Part shown: positions 7,051 through 12,173 of the stretch, in pieces
Position numbering within the stretch: the stretch's first letter is position 1
Layout: every line of letters begins with the position of its first letter
Assembly: GCA_964539235.1 (NCBI GenBank)
Contig: CAZIIK010000008.1
Location: forward strand, 1-12,173
Reading direction: 5' to 3'
Source of the DNA: CAZIIK01 sp964539235
GTDB lineage: Bacteria; Pseudomonadota; Gammaproteobacteria; Francisellales; CACEW01
Length of the DNA: 12,173 nucleotides
Made by a program: the position numbers and the translations under genes
Notes under the pieces: generated by a model
Databases searched by the model: none
Seen by the model: the letters and a program-made list of their open reading frames with translations, nothing else
What the model was told of the DNA's origin: nothing

Positions 7051-7740
7051 TTATGAAGCATGGGATTCATTGGGTGTTTGACTCGAAAAGGAAAAATATA
7101 CCACACGTAAACCTAATGGATTCATCAGCATCTGCCGAGCTGTCTTCGGTTTTTCACCTTGAACCACTGTAAAAATTCCGTCATATAAACCAACCTGCTG
7201 CGCCTTGCCATTTTGGCTATAGGTCGTTTGTGTCCAGGTGAATTCGTAGCTGTGGTTGCCAATCGGGTGATAATTCTTAATATGCACAGTTTTGGTCACC
7301 TGGCCAACTTGAGCAAAAGGATTATTCTCACGGGCATAATCGTTCAACTGGGCTTTTGCTTTACCGGCAATGAAGCTATACGCATTCAACCAGTTACGCC
7401 GCAATACCACGGGGTCTAAAGACACTGACATAATGTTACGAATAAAACGTGCGACGAAATATTCTTCTTGTGCTTGCGTTGGCACATAGCTTTTTTCCAT
7501 CGAACGCACATTGACGATATTGTGCCCTGGCTTCACTTCCGCCACATACACATAATTTTTCTGTGCTGTGAGCACCATAATAATGGCCACCAACAACAGT
7601 ACACCCAGCACAAGGCTCAATAGACAGGCCAATCGCCAGTTACGCATTTGTGTTTTTGCCGAACCGATGCGCGCTTCCCATTCTTCATAGGCACGTTGAT
7701 AACGATTCTGTTCGGTATCCTGTGAGGCTTTCTGTTTCAT
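7051..7740 (-). CDS. trbF: TrbF/VirB8-family inner-membrane assembly factor (second copy)
   Basis: A 229-residue bitopic protein. The cytoplasmic N-terminus has the TrbF-like segment RYQRAYEEWEARIGSA, then QMRNWRLA leads into one transmembrane helix (about 37-58). A periplasmic VirB8 domain follows and ends with the family motif MNPLGLRVVYFSFS (about 206-219). VirB8 proteins dimerise in the periplasm and nucleate assembly of the secretion machine. This copy keeps the canonical TrbF N-terminal signature better than its upstream neighbour, so the symbol is given here. It starts one base after the stop of the first copy. A 72-base gap, the largest in the operon, separates it from trbG. Confidence 0.9.
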   Translation of the reverse strand: MKQKASQDTEQNRYQRAYEEWEARIGSAKTQMRNWRLACLLSLVLGVLLLVAIIMVLTAQKNYVYVAEVKPGHNIVNVRSMEKSYVPTQAQEEYFVARFIRNIMSVSLDPVVLRRNWLNAYSFIAGKAKAQLNDYARENNPFAQVGQVTKTVHIKNYHPIGNHSYEFTWTQTTYSQNGKAQQVGLYDGIFTVVQGEKPKTARQMLMNPLGLRVVYFSFSSQTPNESHAS

Positions 7741-7741
7741 G

Positions 7742-8473
7742 CTATTGGCTTCCCACTACTGCACCCTTTGGCGAAGCCACTGCGTGCGTTGAATCTTGCA
7801 TATGCGCGATGTAAAACCCAAACGGATTAACCACTATCTGGCGCGCTTGTTCTGGTTGGCGACGCACAATTGTAAAGACTGCCACCTTCTGTCGCAACTG
7901 CTTAGGATGACCTACGCCAGCTTGTAAACGCCCTTGTTTCCAAGTCACCTGATAGTGTCGACTGGTTGGACTGACATTCAACAACTGCATCGACTCAATA
8001 TGAACGATTTGACGCACACCTGGTGGTAATTTAAACGGTGGCTTTTGATCCCATAAAGTGTGCAGCACAGTTTTGTCACCAAACCATTCTGCATACAGCT
8101 GATTGCGACGGTCATGCGGCACACTTAACGTAACGGACAGAGCCGCTTGCACATAATGGGTGACAAATTGCGTATATAAAGTTTCTGGAATGTGGTAGTG
8201 CTGATCCAGTTGATACACCCCACTGACAAACCCTGTTTTCGTGGTCTGCACGGCAAATACTTGCTGCTTTGGCATCGACAGCAACAAGATAAATACCAGC
8301 AGCAATAATACTGCGACGCTCATGCTCAAAATTGACGCCAAGCGCCATTTAGCGGCTGACACACGATAACGACCCAAAGGATGATCCCATTGCTGCACCG
8401 GCAGTTGGTAGGGCGTGACCACTGGACCATAGTTGTAGTGTTTGATGTCCTTAGCGTTCTGTAGATTGGCCAT
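7742..8473 (-). CDS. VirB8/TrbF-like inner-membrane protein (first copy)
   Basis: A 243-residue protein with the same architecture as its downstream neighbour: a longer N-terminus (about 44 residues) with QQWDHPLGRYRVSAAKWRLA before one transmembrane helix (about 45-66), then a periplasmic domain ending VVNPFGFYIAHM (about 214-225) and an 18-residue Ala/Gly-containing tail. The positions of W-x(n)-KWRLA, the transmembrane helix and NPFG match the NWRLA and NPLG of the other copy, but overall identity looks low, so this is an old duplication or a pair of distinct VirB8 subtypes. The ATG at 8473 (MANLQNAKD) is preferred over a longer frame beginning deep in trbE; with it the gene overlaps trbE by 23 bases. 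Confidence 0.85.
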   Translation of the reverse strand: MANLQNAKDIKHYNYGPVVTPYQLPVQQWDHPLGRYRVSAAKWRLASILSMSVAVLLLLVFILLLSMPKQQVFAVQTTKTGFVSGVYQLDQHYHIPETLYTQFVTHYVQAALSVTLSVPHDRRNQLYAEWFGDKTVLHTLWDQKPPFKLPPGVRQIVHIESMQLLNVSPTSRHYQVTWKQGRLQAGVGHPKQLRQKVAVFTIVRRQPEQARQIVVNPFGFYIAHMQDSTHAVASPKGAVVGSQ

Positions 8474-10892
8474 CTTGCACTCGATCTTTGATGACGTTAA
8501 CCGCCCAATCCAAACCAACAGACGCTAGATATTCGACTAAGAACTGTTGCGGGCCTTGACGATTCCACAGATCACGAATACGGCTTTTCTCTTCCGGTCG
8601 GCTGACACCACAGAAAGCTAAAGCCAGTTGACCCAAACCAAGTTCGAACAATGCATTGCCTTTCTGGGATTCGTAATAGTATTGGCATTTTGGAAATGCC
8701 ATCGCCAAAATTTGAATTTGACGTTCGTTTAGCCCTAATGATTGGTAGGCCTGCTCAACTTGAGGCTCTAAAGCGCGATCATTCGGTAGAAAGATGCGTG
8801 AAGGACAGGATTCGATCAATGCCGAGGCAATATTCGAATTCAATAAGTCATCAACTGACTGCGTGGCAAACAATACCGAAACATTCAATTTACGCAGGGT
8901 TTTCAACCATTCACGAATTTTGGAAGCAAAGACTGGGTGATCTAGGAATAACCAGGCTTCGTCCAGGACCATTAAGGTTGGGCGGCCGTCGAACCGTTGT
9001 TCCAATACGTGGAATAAATAACTTAACACAGGCGCAACAACTTCCGGCATATTCATTACCTCTTCCATCTCAAAGCATAACCATTGATGTGCATCAAATG
9101 CTTCATGGTCAGCATCAAGAATATCACCGTAAGGTCCACCCAAAGAATAAGTTTCAATGGCTAAACGCACGCGGGTGTCTTGCAATAAGGCTTTCAAACC
9201 GGTTAACGTCCGTTGCTCCGGTGGCACTTGCGCCAAACCGGTTAACGCATTCCAAATCACTTCTTTAATTTCAGGTGAGATTTCTAGGTTTTCATTGACC
9301 AGTAAACCAGCAATCCAATCCGCAGCCCATGTACGTTCTTCGATTTCATCCACACGTGCCAGCGGCTGAAAAACCAAGCCATTGTTCTTATGTGAACCAA
9401 CATCGTAGTAAACCCCACCCACGCCTAACGTGGAAGCTAAAAAACTGCCGCCTTTGTCGAAAATAAACACTTGGGCGTCCTGATAGCGCAAGAATTGCAA
9501 GGCCATCAGATTCATTAAGACTGACTTACCTGCACCGGTTGGACCAATCACCATTTCATGGCCCACATCACCAATATGATTCGACAAACGAAATGGGGTA
9601 TTGCCGACTGTACGTGCATACAACAATGGCGGTGCATTCAAATGCTTGTTGGACTCAGGTCCAGCCCAAGGCGCCGAAAATGGCATCAAATGCGCCAGGT
9701 TTAAACTGTGTAACAACGGCATGCGCACATTGGCATTGGCATGACCGGGCAGAGAAGACAACCAAGCTTCAACGGCATTAACACGCTCAGCAATAGTGGC
9801 GAAACCCAAACCATTGATTACGCGTTCAATCTCACGCTGTTTTTCATACACGACTTTGGCATCTTCATCCCAGACGGTGACTGTCGCCGTGTAATAGCCA
9901 AATGACACATGGTCATCGGCCAATTCTTGCAAGGCTTGGTCAGCATCTTGTGATTTACGCATCGCCGCACTGTCGACCATTGCGCTTTCACTTTTCGACA
10001 CGGTTTCTGACAATAACGTCAACAGCCCTTTACGTTTAGCAAACCATTGGCGCTTGTAATTACGCAGAATTTTTTCAGCTTCGACTTTATCTAATGGCAG
10101 ATAACGCGTCACCCAACGATACTCAAGCGGCAGATAGTTCAATTGATCCAAAATCGCCGGCACTGATGTAGACGGAAAACCCATGACCGTAATCGTGCGA
10201 ATATGTTGCTTGCCGAGCCGCGGTTCTAAACCACCCAACAAAGGCGTATCCGCCAATACTGCATCCAAGTACATTGGCACTTCTGGTACAGCAATCGGAT
10301 GCTCACGTTCAGAAATACAGCTGTGCAAATAGGTTAAGGTTTCAGCATCATCTAACAGTGTCAGCTCAAACATAAAATCGCGCAGGATGTCGTATAACCG
10401 CAGTAAGGTAGTTTCAAAAAACCGCAGGACTTTCTGGTAGTTTTGCTCGCCGGAACCTTTCTGACCGGTCACCATTAATTGGTTAACCTTGCTGGCTGTT
10501 TCGCGCGGCGGCAGATATTGAAAAGTCAGGTAATAGACACTTTCGTAATGCTCTGATTCGCGCTCGAACAGGTCACGCCGTTCTGCATCGATTAACCAGC
10601 TAAGCGGATCAGGAAAAGCACCCTCTTCTGGATAGGCCAATGCAGGTCGACGTCGCGCTTCGACAAAAATTGCCCAACCAGAACCTAGACGTTTCAAGGC
10701 GTTGTTTAAGCGTGCCGTGGCGGATACCAATTGTGCTGGGGTACTCGATTCTAGGTCTGGACCGCGAAATTTTAAGGTGCGCTGAAAAGAACCATCCTTA
10801 TTGAGTACGACACCAGGTGCGACAAGCGCTGCCCACGGCAGGAGATCTGTCAGGCGGTCGGAACGTTTTTTGTACTCCAGGATGTTAAACAT
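8451..10892 (-). CDS. trbE: TrbE/VirB4-family secretion ATPase
   Basis: An 813-residue ATPase, the largest energiser of the T4SS, acting at the cytoplasmic face of the inner membrane in pilin dislocation and substrate transfer. The N-terminal CagE/TrbE/VirB domain (about 1-400) includes LPWAALVAPGVVLNKDGSF and YLTFQYLPP. The RecA-like domain has Walker A GPTGAGKS at 450-457, the segment FIFDKGGS at 477-484, Walker B LMVLDEAWLF at 640-649 and the downstream glutamine motif FATQSVDDL at 675-683. Length matches TrbE/VirB4 (about 790-850), with no sign of truncation. The ATG is two bases after the trbD stop; the 3' end overlaps the first VirB8-like gene. Confidence 0.97.
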   Translation of the reverse strand: MFNILEYKKRSDRLTDLLPWAALVAPGVVLNKDGSFQRTLKFRGPDLESSTPAQLVSATARLNNALKRLGSGWAIFVEARRRPALAYPEEGAFPDPLSWLIDAERRDLFERESEHYESVYYLTFQYLPPRETASKVNQLMVTGQKGSGEQNYQKVLRFFETTLLRLYDILRDFMFELTLLDDAETLTYLHSCISEREHPIAVPEVPMYLDAVLADTPLLGGLEPRLGKQHIRTITVMGFPSTSVPAILDQLNYLPLEYRWVTRYLPLDKVEAEKILRNYKRQWFAKRKGLLTLLSETVSKSESAMVDSAAMRKSQDADQALQELADDHVSFGYYTATVTVWDEDAKVVYEKQREIERVINGLGFATIAERVNAVEAWLSSLPGHANANVRMPLLHSLNLAHLMPFSAPWAGPESNKHLNAPPLLYARTVGNTPFRLSNHIGDVGHEMVIGPTGAGKSVLMNLMALQFLRYQDAQVFIFDKGGSFLASTLGVGGVYYDVGSHKNNGLVFQPLARVDEIEERTWAADWIAGLLVNENLEISPEIKEVIWNALTGLAQVPPEQRTLTGLKALLQDTRVRLAIETYSLGGPYGDILDADHEAFDAHQWLCFEMEEVMNMPEVVAPVLSYLFHVLEQRFDGRPTLMVLDEAWLFLDHPVFASKIREWLKTLRKLNVSVLFATQSVDDLLNSNIASALIESCPSRIFLPNDRALEPQVEQAYQSLGLNERQIQILAMAFPKCQYYYESQKGNALFELGLGQLALAFCGVSRPEEKSRIRDLWNRQGPQQFLVEYLASVGLDWAVNVIKDRVQDGQSTER

Positions 10893-10894
10893 GA

Positions 10895-11149
10895 TCAGAC
10901 TTTATAATAGGATTTCTGCCGGACATGACGCAGTCCAACTTGAAAAAAATACGGGTCACGCTTAGCCATGAACACTGCGGCTACATGCACTAGAAAGCAA
11001 ACTGGAATCGCCAGCAGGGAATGCAAACCAAAGGTCACAGCTGCGCAAAACGTGCCATTCAAAATAGCCAGTTGGCGCGGCACAACGCCAATCAAGATTG
11101 GCGAGGTCAGTGCATTATGAATCGTGACGTTGTAACCCGGTGTCGACAT
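10895..11149 (-). CDS. trbD: TrbD/VirB3-family inner-membrane protein
   Basis: An 84-residue protein with the VirB3 pattern: a short N-terminus with NALTSPILIGVVPRQLAILNG, a hydrophobic hairpin (about 32-61), then AKRDPYFFQVGLRHVR close to the C-terminus. VirB3 proteins work with VirB4 in pilus biogenesis. The ATG at 11149 starts one base after the trbC stop and has a GGAG 12 bases upstream; a longer in-frame extension exists but lies inside trbC and would add 22 residues without family features. Confidence 0.9.
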   Translation of the reverse strand: MSTPGYNVTIHNALTSPILIGVVPRQLAILNGTFCAAVTFGLHSLLAIPVCFLVHVAAVFMAKRDPYFFQVGLRHVRQKSYYKV

Positions 11150-11150
11150 C

Positions 11151-11489
11151 TTAGAAAGCGACTCCAACCGATGGGTGATACAAGCTTGCAATAATTGAAG
11201 CCGCTGAGAACGCAATCGCCAAGCCTAAAACAACCTGAAAAATCTTGCGCACACCGCTACCGGATTCACCAAAAGCAATTCCAAGACCTGCGATCACAAT
11301 AACGATTACGCCTAAGGTTTTAGCCACTGGACCTGAAATAGAATCCATAATTTTTTGCAAAGGGCCTTCCCACGGCATATTGCCGCCGGCTTCTGAGGCA
11401 AAACAGATATTCGCCATCACGAAACTCAGCGTGACGCCGTAACCGACTTTACGCAATCCTTTGGACATTTTTTTAATCGTTGGTTTCAT
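11151..11489 (-). CDS. trbC: TrbC/VirB2-family pilin precursor
   Basis: A 112-residue prepilin. A basic N-terminus and long signal peptide end at a probable cleavage site ICFA|SEAGG (after residue 31). The mature start SEAGGNMPWEGPL parallels the RP4 TrbC mature start as I recall it (SEGTGG...). Two transmembrane helices (about 56-74 and 84-102) flank a short loop with GESGSG and a basic RK, the two-helix pilin topology. The C-terminus SLYHPSVGVAF would be trimmed if the pilin is cyclised. The ATG at 11489 with GGAG ten bases upstream is preferred over a TTG eight codons earlier. It is the first gene of the operon and is divergent from tusE. Confidence 0.93.
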   Translation of the reverse strand: MKPTIKKMSKGLRKVGYGVTLSFVMANICFASEAGGNMPWEGPLQKIMDSISGPVAKTLGVIVIVIAGLGIAFGESGSGVRKIFQVVLGLAIAFSAASIIASLYHPSVGVAF

Positions 11490-11520
11490 GTAACATTCAC
11501 TCCCGAAAAACAATCACGTC

Positions 11521-11548
11521 AGTATAGAAAGCCTACTTCACAATGCAA
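11521..11548 (-). promoter_or_regulatory. candidate sigma-70 promoter for the trb operon
   Basis: On the minus strand a -10 hexamer TATACT (11526-11521) lies 16 bases after TTGCAT (11548-11543), a weak -35. Transcription would start near 11514 and give a leader of about 25 bases before the trbC ATG. The -35 overlaps the tusE start codon on the opposite strand, so expression of the two divergent genes could interfere. The -10 is good and the -35 matches three of six consensus bases. Confidence 0.45.
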
Positions 11549-11881
11549 GCCCGAAATTCTTCCCTATTACACTCCATCACGCTCGATTCACAAGGCTTCT
11601 TAAGCGACCGTTCTCAATGGAATCGGGACGTAGCAAATGCCCTTGCCGAGCAAGATGAACTGGCCTTAACACCGGACCACTGGGAAGTGATCGACATCAT
11701 GCGTGCGTTTTATGCAGAATTTCATACCAGCCCGGCCATTCGTGCCGTGGTGAAGTTACTGAAAAATCGCCTCGGCCCAGCAAAAGGTAATAGTTTGTAT
11801 TTACAGACACTGTTTCCCAAAGGCGCCGCTAAACAGGCCGCACGGATTGCCGGGTTACCGAAACCTGTCAAATGCACTTAA
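11543..11881 (+). CDS. tusE: TusE/DsrC-family sulfur relay protein
   Basis: A 112-residue cytoplasmic protein. In E. coli, TusE accepts sulfur from TusBCD and passes it to MnmA for 2-thiouridine formation at tRNA wobble uridines. Visible family features are DSQGFLSDRSQWN, LTPDHWEVI, FHTSPAIRAVVK, FPKGAAKQAARIAGLPKP and the C-terminal KCT with active Cys111 as the penultimate residue. The second conserved cysteine of dissimilatory DsrC, 11 residues upstream, is Ala100 here, which points to the TusE rather than the DsrC type. Length equals E. coli TusE (109). It is a housekeeping gene, so this edge of the cluster is probably chromosomal. No strong ribosome binding site is visible before the ATG. 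Confidence 0.93.
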   Translation: MQARNSSLLHSITLDSQGFLSDRSQWNRDVANALAEQDELALTPDHWEVIDIMRAFYAEFHTSPAIRAVVKLLKNRLGPAKGNSLYLQTLFPKGAAKQAARIAGLPKPVKCT

Positions 11882-11897
11882 AACACACCCCAACCCA

Positions 11898-12005
11898 TTA
11901 GGCCATTTTCCTGACAACACGCACTAACGCCTTAAACTTCACACGTGTTAATTGATCTCGCGTCACCATAAAAAAATGTCGACGGAGATCTACCGATGAG
12001 CGCAT
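11898..12005 (-). CDS. possible short basic ORF or gene remnant
   Basis: A minus-strand frame is open from 12086 to a TAA at 11898-11900 (63 codons); the first ATG in it is at 12005 and gives 35 residues. The product is basic, beginning MRSSVDLRRHFF and ending ALVRVVRKMA. There is no clear ribosome binding site and no recognised family. It may be a decayed 3' end of a gene, a repeat, or chance. It converges on tusE. Confidence 0.2.
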   Translation of the reverse strand: MRSSVDLRRHFFMVTRDQLTRVKFKALVRVVRKMA

Positions 12006-12139
12006 AGCAAATATTACAGCCCAACGCCACACCACTGTTTGAGCAGGCAGTAAATGACCGGAATGGCTATGCCCATCATTTGTGAGTTATGATAATTTCT
12101 GGTGTATGACAGTGTGAGTGAAGCGGCGTATCCTGTTGT

Positions 12140-12172
12140 CTATTTTTAGCAAAAATAAGTTAACAAAAATAG
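12140..12172. repeat. AT-rich inverted and direct repeat at the right edge
   Basis: TATTTTT (12141-12147) and AAAAATA (12151-12157) form a perfect 7-bp hairpin with a 3-base loop. A second copy, AAAAATAG at 12165-12172, pairs with CTATTTTT at 12140-12147. The two AAAAATA units are also direct repeats (CAAAAATA at 12150 and 12164) around GTTAAC (12159-12164). It could be a promoter or terminator of the next gene, or the end of a mobile element; the window stops too soon to tell. Confidence 0.4.
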
Positions 12173-12173
12173 G

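Larger units (their letters stand above)
11882..12173. other. intergenic region after tusE without a recognised gene
   Basis: This 292-base stretch holds no gene I can recognise. It contains a perfect palindrome ACACGTGT (11941-11948) flanked by a longer inverted pair AACACG (11916-11921) / CGTGTT (11944-11949), a minus-strand frame open for 63 codons, and an AT-rich inverted repeat at the right end. No T-tract terminator follows tusE directly, and no tRNA-like cloverleaf is visible. Confidence 0.6.

Noticed and set aside
8112..8348. A 78-residue minus-strand frame inside the first VirB8-like gene
   Set aside because: It is fully contained in a well-supported VirB8-family gene in another frame and has no recognisable features of its own.
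8651..9268. A 205-residue plus-strand open frame opposite trbE
   Set aside because: It is antisense to the conserved ATPase domain of TrbE, and its product shows no domain; long shadow frames are expected opposite such genes.
11523..11528. TATAGA as a -10 element for tusE on the plus strand
   Set aside because: No acceptable -35 lies 16-18 bases upstream and the leader would be only about 8 bases long.
1..12173. CRISPR array, tRNA, rRNA or origin of transfer
   Set aside because: No regularly spaced repeats, no cloverleaf with a T-loop signature, no rRNA-like sequence, and no recognisable nic-site inverted repeats were seen on either strand.

Overview
The window is dominated by one minus-strand gene cluster encoding a P-type (Trb/VirB-like) type IV secretion system (T4SS). 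A plus-strand tusE sulfur-relay gene lies upstream of the cluster and a eukaryotic-like Ser/Thr protein kinase gene lies downstream. The organism is most likely a gammaproteobacterium: the TusE product is close to the enterobacterial/Legionella-type protein as I remember it, and the mid-GC, Trb-type genes fit that. A host in the Legionellales (Legionella/Coxiella/Berkiella relatives) is a plausible guess because T4SSs and eukaryotic-like kinases are common there, but nothing in the sequence proves it.

Layout from left to right. (1) 1-104: the 3' tail of an unidentified plus-strand gene entering from the left edge. (2) 101-1354, minus: a Hanks-type kinase whose stop shares the TTAA with that tail. 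(3) 1355-1511: an intergenic stretch with two stem-loops, one of them terminator-like. (4) 1512-11489, minus: the T4SS operon. In transcription order it is trbC (VirB2 pilin), trbD (VirB3), trbE (VirB4 ATPase), two tandem VirB8/TrbF-like genes, trbG (VirB9, with a lipobox), trbI (VirB10), a small unrecognised secreted protein, trbL (VirB6), traF (S26-type pilin-maturation peptidase) and trbB (VirB11 ATPase). Junctions are overlaps or gaps of 1-3 bases except before trbG (72 bases) and before trbB (41 bases), so this is most likely one transcript. (5) 11543-11881, plus: tusE, divergent from trbC. (6) 11882-12173: a mostly non-coding stretch ending in an AT-rich inverted repeat.

How the parts work together: TrbC is the pilin precursor and TraF the peptidase expected to trim and probably circularise it. 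TrbD, TrbE, the two TrbF/VirB8 proteins and TrbL form the inner-membrane platform. TrbG and TrbI form the envelope-spanning core. TrbE and TrbB supply ATP-driven energy. No VirD4/TraG coupling protein, relaxase, VirB1 lytic transglycosylase or recognisable TrbJ/VirB5 is present here, so the window alone does not show whether the machine moves DNA or protein. The most noteworthy points are the paired VirB8 genes, the unknown secreted protein in the TrbJ/TrbK position, the non-canonical gene order with traF inside the cluster and trbB last, and the kinase immediately downstream as a candidate effector.
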